NCBI GenBank assembly: GCA_900549235.1
Contig: URNT01000002.1
Coordinates: 94,844 to 158,843 of the forward strand
DNA from: an uncultured Clostridium sp.
GTDB lineage: Bacteria > Bacillota > Clostridia > Lachnospirales > Lachnospiraceae
Reading direction: 5' to 3'
DNA length: 64,000 nt
Shown one piece after another: positions 33,707 to 42,816 of this stretch. The notes under the pieces are model-generated. The model had not been told where the DNA came from. It searched no databases and worked only from the letters and a program-made list of their open reading frames with translations. The translations under genes and the position numbers were made by a program. Every line of letters starts with the position of its first letter. Positions within the stretch are counted from its first letter, which is position 1.

Positions 33707-35404
33707 TTACATAAAATTGTACTCCGTAAGAATCCTGTCACGTCCGGTCATAATATCTGTAAAATATTCGTAATAACTGATTCCCAGGAAGGATCCAGAG
33801 ATATTGTAAAGGTTATCAAATCCCCTTCCTTTCAGTGCCATAATGGCATTATAGCTTCTCTGACTGGTCCTGCAGTGGAGATATACTGGCCGGTCCGCGG
33901 GGATTTCCGACAACCTATGCCGGATCTGACCAAGAGGAATATTCACCGCTCCCTTCAGATGCCCCAGTTCAAACTCTTCCGGAGTACGTACATCAATTAT
34001 GCAGGCTCCTCCTTCTACCAGCTCTCTGACCTGGCTTACATGCACCTGTCTGCATACACCATGAAGTATATTCAGTCCTACCAGAGCAGCCAGATTGACC
34101 ACATCCCTTGCAGTACCGAATACAGGAGAATAGCACAGCTCCAGCTCCTTTAAATCCTCCAGTCCCGCACCCATGGTAATCATCGCCGCAATCACATCAA
34201 TACGCTTGTCTACATTCCCCTGACCAATGGCCTGAGCTCCAAGAAGCCTTCCCGTAGGAACCTCAAATACTAGCTTAAAATGGATCGGTGCGCTGCCGGG
34301 CATGATCCCTACCTTATCCATTGCCATGGTATAGACGGATTCACATGGAATATGGTTCTCTTTTGCCGTCCGTTCATTCAGTCCTGTTGCCGCCGCATTC
34401 AGCCCGAATACCCTTACCGCACAGGAACCAATCATCCCCCGGTTTCTTCCTGGGATCCCATATATGGCATCCGCGGCTGTCCTTGCCTGGCGAAGAGCCG
34501 GCCCTGCCAGCGGAAGCCTTGCAGGCTTTCCTGTCAGGCTGTTGTACCCCTCGACAGCGTCTCCCACTGCATATATATGCGGATCACTGGTACGGAAATC
34601 CGCTGTTACCCAGATGCCTCCTGTCTCTCCGATCTTAAGTCCTGCTTCTCTGGCAAGTCTGGTTTCCGGGAGAACACCAATCGCAAGAACCACCGCATCA
34701 GCAGGAAGCTCCCGGCCCGAGCTCAAAACCACCCTGTCCTCAAGGACCTCTCTCAGTCCGTCCTTTAAAATCAGCTGAATTCCCTGGTCATACAGTTCCT
34801 TATGAAGGATCTGGCTCATGTCATAATCAAAGGGGGCCATCACCTGATCTGCCGCTTCTACGACCGCAACCTCCTTACCGGCCTTTTTAAGGTTTTCTGC
34901 CACCTCAAGTCCTATAAAGCCGCCTCCTACCACAACCACATTGGTGCAGGCTTCACGATTTACATATCGGTCCAAGCTTACAATATCTCTCACATTGCGA
35001 ACAGTAAAGACCCTCGGATCCTCCAGCCCCCGGATGGAGGCAGGACAGATGGGAGCTGAACCGGGAGAAAGTACCAGCTCATCATAAGCTTCCTCATACT
35101 CCCTTTCTTCTGCAAGGTTTCTGACACGGATCCTTTTATTCTCCGGATCTATGGAAAGAACCTCGCTGTTCACCCGCACCTCAATATCATAGGAGACCTT
35201 AAAATCCTCCGGTCCCATCATGATCAGATAATCCTGATCCGCTACTGTCCGGCTCAGGTAATAGGGCAGAGAACAGTTAGAAAAGGATACATGCTCTCCC
35301 CGTTCAAAGATGACAATTGATGCATCCGCATCCAGACGCCGGATCCTGGCTGCTGCCGAGGCACCTCCGGCTACGCCTCCTATCACTAATATCCGTCTGC
35401 TCAT
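33707..35404 (-). CDS. CoA-disulfide reductase with C-terminal rhodanese domain
   Basis: This 565-residue flavoprotein reduces CoA disulfide, CoA persulfide or polysulfide with NAD(P)H. The N-terminus has the FAD site VIGGVAGGASAAARIRR and catalytic Cys44 in SFSNCSLPYY; a second nucleotide site is VVVVGGGFIGLEVAENL. Residues about 455-560 are a rhodanese domain with catalytic Cys511 in YLHCRTSQRSY. Its start overlaps the stop of the C-S lyase gene by 4 bases (ATGA). The trio with the cystine carrier indicates handling of sulfane sulfur released from cystine. Confidence 0.9.
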   Translation of the reverse strand: MSRRILVIGGVAGGASAAARIRRLDADASIVIFERGEHVSFSNCSLPYYLSRTVADQDYLIMMGPEDFKVSYDIEVRVNSEVLSIDPENKRIRVRNLAEEREYEEAYDELVLSPGSAPICPASIRGLEDPRVFTVRNVRDIVSLDRYVNREACTNVVVVGGGFIGLEVAENLKKAGKEVAVVEAADQVMAPFDYDMSQILHKELYDQGIQLILKDGLREVLEDRVVLSSGRELPADAVVLAIGVLPETRLAREAGLKIGETGGIWVTADFRTSDPHIYAVGDAVEGYNSLTGKPARLPLAGPALRQARTAADAIYGIPGRNRGMIGSCAVRVFGLNAAATGLNERTAKENHIPCESVYTMAMDKVGIMPGSAPIHFKLVFEVPTGRLLGAQAIGQGNVDKRIDVIAAMITMGAGLEDLKELELCYSPVFGTARDVVNLAALVGLNILHGVCRQVHVSQVRELVEGGACIIDVRTPEEFELGHLKGAVNIPLGQIRHRLSEIPADRPVYLHCRTSQRSYNAIMALKGRGFDNLYNISGSFLGISYYEYFTDIMTGRDRILTEYNFM

Positions 35405-36591
35405 AGATTTCCTTCCTTTATATTCCTGATGATCCGTTCAACTGCTGTTTGGATATTTCTAGTATCTGTAGCAAGATTGATCCGCACAAAACCATGTCCC
35501 GTAAAACTGAACCACTCTCCCACATCACAGGCCAGACGGCACTTATTCTGGATAAAATCGGCTACCTTCTCGCCCTCCATGTACTTTCTCAGATCGATCC
35601 AGGAAAGATAGGTGCCTTCAAGAGGCGTTACCACGATTCCGGGTAATTCCTTTGCAAAGCTTTCCTTCATGTACTTATAATTATGGAGGATCAGAGTCTT
35701 TACCGACTCAAACCACTGTTCTCCGTCACGGAATGCGGCCTCCATCCCTACTACACCCATCAGATTAACCTCAGGAGAACCCACACTCTTGATATATGCA
35801 TCATAGGTTTCCATCAGCTTCTTATCATAAATAATAACATGAGAATGAATCAGTCCGGCCAGATTAAAGGTCTTGGATCCGGAATTTAACAGGATCAGTC
35901 TGTCCCGATACCGTCCTCCTCCAACCATAGCAGCAGATACAAAGGAAGTCTCCCCATAAGTAAAATCCTGATGAATCTCATCAGCTACCACCAGGACTCC
36001 ATGCCTGCTGCAGACCTCCAGTACACCCTCCAGTTCCTTCTCTGTCCACACACGGCACACCGGATTATGAGGGGAGCAAAGGATAAACATCTCCGCCTGA
36101 CTGTCCGTAATCTCCTTTTCAAACTTCTCCAGATCCAGTGTATAATAGCCATCACGGTTATCCAGATCACAGGTTACCAGCTTTCTCCCTGTATTCAATA
36201 TCGCATCGTAAAATGGATAGTATACCGGCGGACAGATGATCACCGCTCCGTTTTCCTTTGTGTAGGCCCTGACTGCCGTATAAAGAGAACCTACTACTCC
36301 GGTGGCAAAACGCAGGTTTTCCTTCTCCAGGTCTATCCCATGATGGCTTTTCTGCCAGGCAAAAAATGCATCATAGTAGGAATCCTCTACCTTACCATAA
36401 CCAAATACTCCGTGCTCCACCCGACGGATCAGAGCATCCCTTACTGCCTTGGGTGACTGGATCTCCATATCTGCCACCCACAGGGGCAGCAGATCCGGAT
36501 CCCCGAAAATCTCCTGAAGTGAATCCCACTTCAGTGTTCCCGTACCCCTGCGCTCAACACAGTTCTCCTTACAGAATCTTTCAACATCCAT
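35401..36591 (-). CDS. PatB/MalY-type cystathionine beta-lyase (C-S lyase)
   Basis: This 396-residue PLP enzyme cleaves the C-S bond of cystathionine, cystine or cysteine to pyruvate, ammonia and a thiol or persulfide. Landmarks: LPLWVADMEIQSP near the start, CSPHNPVCRVW, VVADEIHQDFTYG and the PLP Lys240 in LNSGSKTFNLAG. It heads the leftward sulfur operon, with a consensus promoter 55 bases upstream, and is divergent from a MarR regulator. Confidence 0.9.
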   Translation of the reverse strand: MDVERFCKENCVERRGTGTLKWDSLQEIFGDPDLLPLWVADMEIQSPKAVRDALIRRVEHGVFGYGKVEDSYYDAFFAWQKSHHGIDLEKENLRFATGVVGSLYTAVRAYTKENGAVIICPPVYYPFYDAILNTGRKLVTCDLDNRDGYYTLDLEKFEKEITDSQAEMFILCSPHNPVCRVWTEKELEGVLEVCSRHGVLVVADEIHQDFTYGETSFVSAAMVGGGRYRDRLILLNSGSKTFNLAGLIHSHVIIYDKKLMETYDAYIKSVGSPEVNLMGVVGMEAAFRDGEQWFESVKTLILHNYKYMKESFAKELPGIVVTPLEGTYLSWIDLRKYMEGEKVADFIQNKCRLACDVGEWFSFTGHGFVRINLATDTRNIQTAVERIIRNIKEGNL

Positions 36592-36645
36592 AAAGCCTAC
36601 CTCTTTCTCAGTATGTACTGAAATATTTTTTTATTACTAAACTAA

Positions 36646-36674
36646 ATTATATTTTATGTTATATGTTTTGTCAA
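36646..36674 (-). promoter_or_regulatory. Consensus promoter of the sulfur operon
   Basis: TTGACA (36669-36674), 17 bases, TATAAT (36646-36651) on the minus strand. A perfect consensus normally needs a repressor, in line with the divergent MarR gene. Confidence 0.8.
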
Positions 36675-36740
36675 TATATCAAAGTGTATGCCAAATGAAA
36701 ATAGTCGTTTTCCACAATTTTTACGCAAAAAATTCAAAAT

Positions 36741-36761
36741 ATAGTTTTGTAACTTAACTAT
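36741..36761. promoter_or_regulatory. Candidate MarR operator
   Basis: ATAGTT and AACTAT form a perfect inverted repeat with nine bases between, in the divergent promoter region. Related AACTAA / TTAGTT sequence recurs near 36,640, beside the sulfur promoter. Confidence 0.5.
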
Positions 36762-36797
36762 ATTGACCAAATCTGCTGATCGGGTGCCCAAATAGCC

Positions 36798-36826
36798 TTG
36801 CGGCAAAAATAAGGATATGTTATGAT
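36798..36826 (+). promoter_or_regulatory. Promoter of the MarR gene
   Basis: TTGCGG (36798-36803), a 17-base spacer and TATGAT (36821-36826) precede the MarR gene. Confidence 0.5.
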
Positions 36827-36865
36827 GGAAGTATACAAAGAACAATGATCAGGAGTGAACCCCCT

Positions 36866-37342
36866 ATGTCCCATTTTACAGAGCTTGACAGCCTATACCG
36901 CAAAGCAGCAGCAAAAGCAGATCTGCTCTATGAATTTGTAATTCTGTATCATAACTATATTTATGCCCAGCATACCTATGAGGCTGAAAACTACAATATG
37001 ATGGAGATTCATACACTGACCTATATTGATGATACTCCCGGCATTACCTCCACTCAGCTTTCAAGACTCTGGCATAAAAGCAAAAGCGCTATTTCCCAGA
37101 CAGTCAAAAAGCTGATCGAAGCCGGATATGTAGAAAAAAGATATTCAGAAAATAATGAAAAAACAGCCCATTTATATGTGACTGAAAAAGGGAAGCGCCT
37201 TTCCAGCGTCCACAAGGCCTATGACATCGCTGATATTACCCAGACTACCGCCTACCTTGCGGAACAATGCAGTGAAGATGATCTAAATGCCTTTTACCGG
37301 ATCCTTGAGCAGTATACAAAACTGCTCAAGTCAGAGCTGTAG
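36866..37342 (+). CDS. MarR-family transcriptional regulator
   Basis: This 158-residue winged-helix regulator has the MarR core at about residues 40-120: TSTQLSRLWHKSKSAISQTV as recognition helices and RYSENNEKTAHLYVTEKG as the wing. ATG 36866 lies 11 bases after AGGAG; ATG 36845 is less well placed. Divergent orientation and an inverted repeat between the genes suggest control of the cystine operon. No conserved sensing cysteine pair is obvious. Confidence 0.85.
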   Translation: MSHFTELDSLYRKAAAKADLLYEFVILYHNYIYAQHTYEAENYNMMEIHTLTYIDDTPGITSTQLSRLWHKSKSAISQTVKKLIEAGYVEKRYSENNEKTAHLYVTEKGKRLSSVHKAYDIADITQTTAYLAEQCSEDDLNAFYRILEQYTKLLKSEL

Positions 37343-37421
37343 CATAGGTCCGGGATAGAGCTCTGCTGCAGTACATTCATTTCCCCCAAGCCCCTTTTCA
37401 TCAAACGGTGATCGTTCATCT

Positions 37422-37805
37422 CTATTTCCTTTCAAATCCAAGGTACCTTGTGCCCTGGAAGGACAATGTGCCCGGATCCCCCTCAGCAAGCATCCCGTAC
37501 TGAGAACCGTTTACACAAAGCTCCATCCTGTCTCCGCTCTCCACCTCAAAAGTAACATAATATGTGGTAGATGTGGAGCTGTGACCTGGGCCGGAGCCGC
37601 CGCTATGATGATGGCGGCTTACATCAGTCCGTTTTGCCTTCACTACAGCAGAAACCGACAGACGCGGGGAATGGTTATTCTTATTCCACTGCAGAATCCC
37701 CCGGATAAGCGTAAAAAGAATGATCCCTGCTATCAGAAAGATTACAACGGAGTGAAACGCAAACAGCAGATTAAAACTGCCTCCCCAAAACAAAGATTCC
37801 ATCAT
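37422..37805 (-). CDS. DUF2500 membrane protein
   Basis: This 127-residue protein has one membrane span near the N-terminus (FHSVVIFLIAGIILFTLIRG, about residues 20-40), then the DUF2500 beta-barrel: LSVSAVVKAKRTDV, TTYYVTFEVESGDRMEL and GTLSFQGTRYLGFER. A His/Ser/Gly loop lies in the middle. ATG 37805 follows GGAGGTG. Function unknown. Confidence 0.85.
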   Translation of the reverse strand: MMESLFWGGSFNLLFAFHSVVIFLIAGIILFTLIRGILQWNKNNHSPRLSVSAVVKAKRTDVSRHHHSGGSGPGHSSTSTTYYVTFEVESGDRMELCVNGSQYGMLAEGDPGTLSFQGTRYLGFERK

Positions 37806-37982
37806 ACCCGACACCTCCATACAAAAGACACTGACTATACTTCTAATTCCATAGTACCATATTCCCAGTCCTCATATCTTACTTTTTATTTAATTTCCTT
37901 TACATCTTTTTTCTTCCAGTATGATGCCCTCCAATGATCCCATACTAATAAAGCGCACAAGCGCATCCAGGAGGTGAAAAAC

Positions 37983-38153
37983 ATGAAACAGTCACAAGAA
38001 AAGGATCCTTTTGACATTGACATCCAGGCCTGCTCTGCTATGGACTGTACTGGCCTGATCCCCTCCCTTCCCCAATCGGAGGCCGAGCAGGAGCATTATG
38101 AGGAGCTCTATCCCTATCTTGCAAAGGTGTCTGAGGAAAACAAACTGAAATAG
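37983..38153 (+). CDS. 56-residue conserved-looking small protein
   Basis: The frame starts MKQSQEKDPFDIDIQACSAM, continues DCTGLIPSLP and ends VSEENKLK. AGGAGGTG stands seven bases before the ATG and an intrinsic terminator follows the stop, so it is a complete monocistronic gene. The DPFDIDIQA...MDCTGLIP pattern with two cysteines looks conserved in Lachnospiraceae, but I know no function. Confidence 0.7.
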   Translation: MKQSQEKDPFDIDIQACSAMDCTGLIPSLPQSEAEQEHYEELYPYLAKVSEENKLK

Positions 38154-38157
38154 CAGC

Positions 38158-38209
38158 AAAAAAAGCAGAGACCCCATCCCTTTCGGAAGCGGCCGGCTCT
38201 CTGCTTTTT
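38158..38209. terminator. Bidirectional terminator
   Basis: AAAAGCAGAGA (38161-38171) pairs with TCTCTGCTTTT (38198-38208), with A-rich and T-rich flanks giving U-runs in both directions. It separates the small gene from the convergent MATE gene. Confidence 0.8.
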
Positions 38210-38221
38210 GCCTGCACTCTG

Positions 38222-39565
38222 TTACAATGTCAGTTCTCTATGAAAATGCACCGCCATACATACAGTTATAATGGCTGAAATTATATCAGCAATCGGTTGA
38301 GCATAAAGTATTCCATTTATTCCCAAAATTGCAGGAAGAATCAGGATAACCGGAACAAAGCAGATCCCCTGTCTGCAGGAGCCAAGAATCAACCCTGCTT
38401 TCCCTTTGCCAAGAGCAAGAAATAAAGAGGAATACACGGTGTAAAATCCAAACAGGAAAAATGAAAAACCATTTGCCATAAGAGATTTTTCTCCAACAGA
38501 AATCATTTCAGCATTTCCATTTGCAAACTGTGAAATAATTTCCGTTGAAAACAAAACCATGGCCAATCCCACCGTTACACAAAAGACAGTTGACCATAAA
38601 ACGGAAGTCCTGACCGCTTCGCGTAAACGGTCAAAATTCTTTGCTCCATAGCTAAATCCGGCAATGGGCTGAAAGCCTTTCAAAAATCCAAAAACCACTA
38701 AAGTTCCCATTGATGTTACTCTGGCAGCAGCTCCCATTCCAGCAATCACTGCGTCGCCATAACCATGAGCCGCCCTGTTGGTCAAAGCAATGGAAAGGCT
38801 TGTAAGAAGCTGAAACATCAGTGTTGGAATACCGATTTTTAAGACTTCTGTATAAAGCTTCTTTGAGGGTGTGAAATTTTTAAAACTGAATGTAAAGGCA
38901 CTTTTTTTGCGAAATGCATAGATCAGATATACCAGAGTAGAAACAAACTGAGAAATAGCTGTGGCAATGGCAGCGCCTGCAACTCCTAGATCCAGCCCAT
39001 AAATAAAAACCGGGTCTAAACCGATATTCAGGACAGCCCCCGACAACAGCGCGCACATCGCCGTTTTGGCCGCACCCTCGCTTGCCGCCACATTATTCAT
39101 TGTTACATTAAACACGTTGAAAATACAGGAAATCGTATAAATTCTCGCATACGTCAAAGCATAAGGCATAATCGTATCGGTGGCGCCCAGTAAAGTCAAA
39201 ATCGGTCTGATAAAAATAACAGCAAAGGTAATGATGATTGCTCCAACGATCACACTGCTGTATAACGCGGTGCTGGCTGCCTTGTCCGCTGTCTCCCGGT
39301 CGCCGCATCCTAACAGCCTCGAAAGGTAAGAAGCTGCTCCATTGCCAAACATCAGCCCCACTCCCACAACCACCTGTCCTAAGGGAAATACAATGGAAAT
39401 TGCACCCATAGGGCTTTCTCCCAGGCCCCCGACAAAGTAAGCATCTGCCAGATTATAAAGAGCGTTGATCAGCATACCGATCATAATCGGAATTCCAAGA
39501 GCCATAAGGGCTTGGGGGATAGGCGCACTTCCTAAAAGTTCCATTTTGTTGTTACGTTCACTCAT
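38222..39565 (-). CDS. MATE-family multidrug/cation antiporter
   Basis: This 447-residue protein has about 12 membrane spans in two repeats and exports drugs or cationic compounds using Na+ or H+. MATE landmarks include MIGMLINALYNLADAYFVGGLG and FGNGAASYLSRLLG, and the second half begins near GIPTLMFQLL. It is divergent from a PadR regulator with matching promoter-operators, so substrate-linked induction is likely. ATG follows AAAGGAG. Confidence 0.9.
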   Translation of the reverse strand: MSERNNKMELLGSAPIPQALMALGIPIMIGMLINALYNLADAYFVGGLGESPMGAISIVFPLGQVVVGVGLMFGNGAASYLSRLLGCGDRETADKAASTALYSSVIVGAIIITFAVIFIRPILTLLGATDTIMPYALTYARIYTISCIFNVFNVTMNNVAASEGAAKTAMCALLSGAVLNIGLDPVFIYGLDLGVAGAAIATAISQFVSTLVYLIYAFRKKSAFTFSFKNFTPSKKLYTEVLKIGIPTLMFQLLTSLSIALTNRAAHGYGDAVIAGMGAAARVTSMGTLVVFGFLKGFQPIAGFSYGAKNFDRLREAVRTSVLWSTVFCVTVGLAMVLFSTEIISQFANGNAEMISVGEKSLMANGFSFFLFGFYTVYSSLFLALGKGKAGLILGSCRQGICFVPVILILPAILGINGILYAQPIADIISAIITVCMAVHFHRELTL

Positions 39566-39595
39566 TGCAAATTCTCCTTTCTTTTAATATATTTT

Positions 39596-39624
39596 ATAGT
39601 AGTATAAATTATAGTATTTGTCAA
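39596..39624 (-). promoter_or_regulatory. MATE promoter with palindromic operator
   Basis: On the minus strand TTGACA (39619-39624), 17 bases, TACTAT (39596-39601). The spacer holds TATAAATTATAGTA-like palindromic sequence, the same as in the opposite promoter. Confidence 0.7.
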
Positions 39625-39652
39625 GGCAAGGCAGCAGCATTCCTTTGTATTC

Positions 39653-39692
39653 TTGACAAAAGCTATCAAATCAAATACTATAAATTATAGTG
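39653..39692 (+). promoter_or_regulatory. PadR promoter with palindromic operator
   Basis: TTGACA (39653-39658), a 17-base spacer, TACTAT (39676-39681). The palindrome ACTATAAATTATAGT (39677-39691) covers the -10 box and the start point, so PadR autoregulation is likely. Confidence 0.7.
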
Positions 39693-39722
39693 TTCAAATA
39701 AATCTTAGAAAGGCAGAGCAGC

Positions 39723-40250
39723 ATGGCAGCAATTGATCTGATTGTACTGGGAATGTTAAAAAAAGAATCTATGAGTGCTTATGAAATTCAGAAACTGGTA
39801 GAATACCGAAATATATCTAAGTGGGTAAAAATCAGCACTCCCTCCATTTATAAAAAAGCGATTCAGTTAGAAGAAAAAGGGTTGATTAAGGCAGAGATTG
39901 TCAAAGAGGGAAAAATGCCGGAAAAAGCAGTTTACTCTCTGACAGAAACAGGAGAACAGGAATTTGAAAGACTTATGTTTGAGATTGCAGCGAAGCCCAT
40001 TCATATCTTTTTGGATTTTAACGCTGTGATCGTCAACTTAGACAGTTTATCTCCAGACAGCCGGGCCGTATGTATCGATCAGATCAGCATGAATGTAAGC
40101 TCATTGAAATCTTATCTGGAAGAAAACCTTCGTGAAAAAGAAACGATACCGGAAATTCCGGAAACAGGCATGGCTGTCTTACGGCAGCAGCTTGTTCTTG
40201 CAGATGCGATTGAAAAATGGATTATTTCTTTAAAAAAGGCTGGTGAATAG
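39723..40250 (+). CDS. PadR-family transcriptional regulator
   Basis: This 175-residue protein has an N-terminal winged helix (DLIVLGMLKKESMSAYEIQK, STPSIYKKAIQLEEKGLIKAE) of the PadR type and a C-terminal helical dimerisation region. It is divergent from the MATE gene and two copies of one palindrome lie in the gap. PadR repressors commonly control efflux pumps and are released by the pump substrate. Confidence 0.9.
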   Translation: MAAIDLIVLGMLKKESMSAYEIQKLVEYRNISKWVKISTPSIYKKAIQLEEKGLIKAEIVKEGKMPEKAVYSLTETGEQEFERLMFEIAAKPIHIFLDFNAVIVNLDSLSPDSRAVCIDQISMNVSSLKSYLEENLREKETIPEIPETGMAVLRQQLVLADAIEKWIISLKKAGE

Positions 40251-40256
40251 CAAACA

Positions 40257-40285
40257 GGACGGCATAGCTTACCGCTATGCCGTCC
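40257..40285. terminator. Terminator-like hairpin after padR
   Basis: GGACGGCATAGC and GCTATGCCGTCC form a perfect 12-base stem with a five-base loop between the convergent PadR and ABC-ATPase genes. The U-run is weak on both sides. Confidence 0.6.
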
Positions 40286-40312
40286 GCATACGGGCAATCC
40301 CTCTTTTTATAC

Positions 40313-41053
40313 TCAGCCATGCATAAAACGGCTTAAAAATTCCTTTGTCTGGTGGTTCTTAGGCGCCCCGAAAATATCCTCCGGGCGGCCCTCCTCTACG
40401 ATCACGCCTCCTGCCATAAATACCACATGACTTGACACGTCTCTGGCAAAAGCCATCTCATGGGTGACGATGATCATAGTCAGGCCTTCGGCAGCCAGCT
40501 TGCGCATTACCTCCAGAACCTCTCCCACCATCTGTGGATCAAGGGCAGAGGTAGGCTCGTCAAACAGCAGCACCTCCGGCTCCATGGCCAAGGCTCTGGC
40601 AATGGCCACTCTCTGCTTCTGTCCGCCGGAAAGCTGTCTGGGCTTTGCATTGATGTAAGGAGCCATTCCTACCTTTTCCAGATAGTACATGGCATTCTTT
40701 CTGGCCTCCTCCTTGGGCTTTTTAAGCACCTTTGTCTGACCCACCATACAGTTATCCAGAACTGTCATATTGTTAAACAGGTTAAAGCTCTGAAATACCA
40801 TCCCTACCTTGGAGCGGTACTGAGGGGCATTTACCTTTCTGTCCGCGATATTGGTACCGTGGTACACGATCTCTCCGGTAGTAGGCGTCTCTAAAAGGTT
40901 CAGACACCGGAGCAGCGTAGATTTTCCGGAACCGGAGGCTCCGATGATACAGGTTACATCCTTGCTGTTTACATGAAAATCAATATCCTTCAGCACCAGG
41001 TTCGTGCCAAAGGTCTTGCTTAAATGACGGATCTCTAAAATACTTTCTTCCAT
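40313..41053 (-). CDS. Amino-acid ABC transporter ATP-binding protein
   Basis: This 246-residue polar amino-acid transporter ATPase has Walker A GASGSGKST, the Q-loop VFQSFNLF, signature LSGGQ and Walker B VLLFDEPTS, and His in IIVTHEM. ATG 41053 follows AGGAGG better than the GTG six bases earlier. It is the last gene of a three-gene operon with permease and binding protein. Confidence 0.93.
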   Translation of the reverse strand: MEESILEIRHLSKTFGTNLVLKDIDFHVNSKDVTCIIGASGSGKSTLLRCLNLLETPTTGEIVYHGTNIADRKVNAPQYRSKVGMVFQSFNLFNNMTVLDNCMVGQTKVLKKPKEEARKNAMYYLEKVGMAPYINAKPRQLSGGQKQRVAIARALAMEPEVLLFDEPTSALDPQMVGEVLEVMRKLAAEGLTMIIVTHEMAFARDVSSHVVFMAGGVIVEEGRPEDIFGAPKNHQTKEFLSRFMHG

Positions 41054-41055
41054 GC

Positions 41056-41853
41056 TCACCCCTCCTCCTTCTTATCTTTATTGTCCGGAAACCGGTACAT
41101 GCCGCTGGTATGAGCCAGGGTATCGGTGGTCGCCAGGTCAAAATTGTCCGCCCCGTCCATCCGGTTCTCAAGCACCCGCAGGATCCTGGAGCAGGCAAAG
41201 GTCATGATAAAATACATGATCATGGCAATGGTGTAGGTCTCAAAATTCAGGTACAGAGCGCCTGCCGCTGCCTTTGTCTTGTAAAGCAGCTCTGCCACGC
41301 CGATCACGGAAAGAACACAGCTGTCCTTAATATTGATGATCAGGTTATTTCCGATCTGAGGCATAATGTTTCTCAGAGCCTGAGGAAGGATCACATAGAT
41401 CATAGTCTGTACATGAGTCATGCCAATGGCCTTGGCTCCCTCTGTCTGTCCCGCATCAATAGAAAGGATACCGCCCCGGACTGTTTCAGCCATGTAAGCG
41501 CCCGTATTGATGGACAGGATAAAATAAGCTGCCTGCCACATGGTCAGATTCACTCCCAGCATGGGCAGGAGCCCGTAATAGATAAACATGGCCTGAGCCA
41601 TCATAGGCGTACCGCGGAAAAATTCCACATAGGCATTGAGAATCAGCTTGATCACCCATAAAAATCCGCGTTTTACCGGGTTGTCCCCCCGCTCAGAAGG
41701 GATCGTCTGTACGATACCCACTGCAAAACCGATGATACAGCCCACAATGGTACCTACCAGGGCAATCCGCAGGCTGACGCCCGCACCCTGGAGCATGGAC
41801 ATGCCATACCGGTTAAATACGACCATCACACGGCCAAAAAAGTCTGTTGGCAT
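41056..41853 (-). CDS. Amino-acid ABC transporter permease
   Basis: This 265-residue HisMQ-type permease has about five membrane spans. The coupling-loop EAA-type motif appears as EGAKAIGMTHVQTMIYVILPQA. Upstream is the TVRGGILSI segment. It is followed within three bases by the ATPase gene and preceded by the binding-protein gene. Confidence 0.92.
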   Translation of the reverse strand: MPTDFFGRVMVVFNRYGMSMLQGAGVSLRIALVGTIVGCIIGFAVGIVQTIPSERGDNPVKRGFLWVIKLILNAYVEFFRGTPMMAQAMFIYYGLLPMLGVNLTMWQAAYFILSINTGAYMAETVRGGILSIDAGQTEGAKAIGMTHVQTMIYVILPQALRNIMPQIGNNLIINIKDSCVLSVIGVAELLYKTKAAAGALYLNFETYTIAMIMYFIMTFACSRILRVLENRMDGADNFDLATTDTLAHTSGMYRFPDNKDKKEEG

Positions 41854-41877
41854 ACTGCGCCTCCTTCATCTATAGGT

Positions 41878-42768
41878 TTAATTTGCCAGCGGCTGCACAG
41901 CAATGGCCTCATCCATCATCTTGGAGAAATCATCCTTTGTCATCTTGGAGAGAACACTGTCCAGCGCTTCCTTTAACTCAGTATTCCCCTTCTTTAAGGA
42001 AATACCAATGTTGATGTCCTCCTCTGTTACCTGGAAATCTCCTTCGCCGCCGCCAAATTCGATCATCTTGAACTCAGGGTAAGCAACCAGAGCTCCCTTT
42101 CCTGTAGGCTGATCTGTTACAACCAGGTCGCACTTGTCCGCATTCAGGGACATAAGCATATCCGGCGCGTTGGCTGTTGCCGCAAGGATATTTGCATCCT
42201 CGATCTGAGGCAGGCAGGTGGTATACCAGATGGTATTCTGCTGGGAGGTGCAGGTAGCTCCCTTTAAGTCTGCCACGCTCTTTGCATCCGCATACTTGCT
42301 GCCCTCTTTTACCAGGGTAACAATGCTTGCATAATAATACGGCTCTGTAAAGTCAACCGCCTGGAGACGCTCTGAGGTGATGGACTGTCCCGCGATCACG
42401 CAGTCTACCTGTCCGGTGGATACGGCCGGTACCAGGGAATCCCAGTCAAGACGCACGATCTCAAGGTCGTAACCCAGCTCTTCACAGAGCTTCTTTGCCA
42501 TCATTACATCATAGCCGTAAGCATATTCGTTGCTGTCCGCGATAGGAACGGCACCATTGGAATCATCCGGCTGGGTCCAGTTGTAGGGCGCGTAAGCGCA
42601 CTCCATGGCAACCCGCAGGGTTTTCTTCTCTCCTGAGGCCTCTGCCTGAACGCCGTTTTCTGCCGCCCCAGTTGTCTCGGAAGCACCGCCTCCGCAGGCT
42701 GTCAGCGTCCCTGCCGCCAGAATACCGGCCATCACAAATCCCATTACTTTCTTTGCGTTCATTTTCAT
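41878..42768 (-). CDS. Extracellular amino-acid-binding lipoprotein (SBP family 3)
   Basis: This 296-residue lipoprotein has a signal peptide ending in the lipobox LTACGGG and a solute-binding domain from about residue 48. Family-3 landmarks are FTEPYYYASIVTLVKEGS, VDCVIAGQSIT and a late NIGISLKKGNTELKEAL. The ligand is a polar amino acid; which one cannot be told. It heads the ABC operon behind a 150-base structured leader. Confidence 0.92.
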   Translation of the reverse strand: MKMNAKKVMGFVMAGILAAGTLTACGGGASETTGAAENGVQAEASGEKKTLRVAMECAYAPYNWTQPDDSNGAVPIADSNEYAYGYDVMMAKKLCEELGYDLEIVRLDWDSLVPAVSTGQVDCVIAGQSITSERLQAVDFTEPYYYASIVTLVKEGSKYADAKSVADLKGATCTSQQNTIWYTTCLPQIEDANILAATANAPDMLMSLNADKCDLVVTDQPTGKGALVAYPEFKMIEFGGGEGDFQVTEEDINIGISLKKGNTELKEALDSVLSKMTKDDFSKMMDEAIAVQPLAN

Positions 42769-42816
42769 AATCTTCTCTCCTCTTTCCTAAAATCCGGGCA
42801 AAAAGACTGATTCAAG

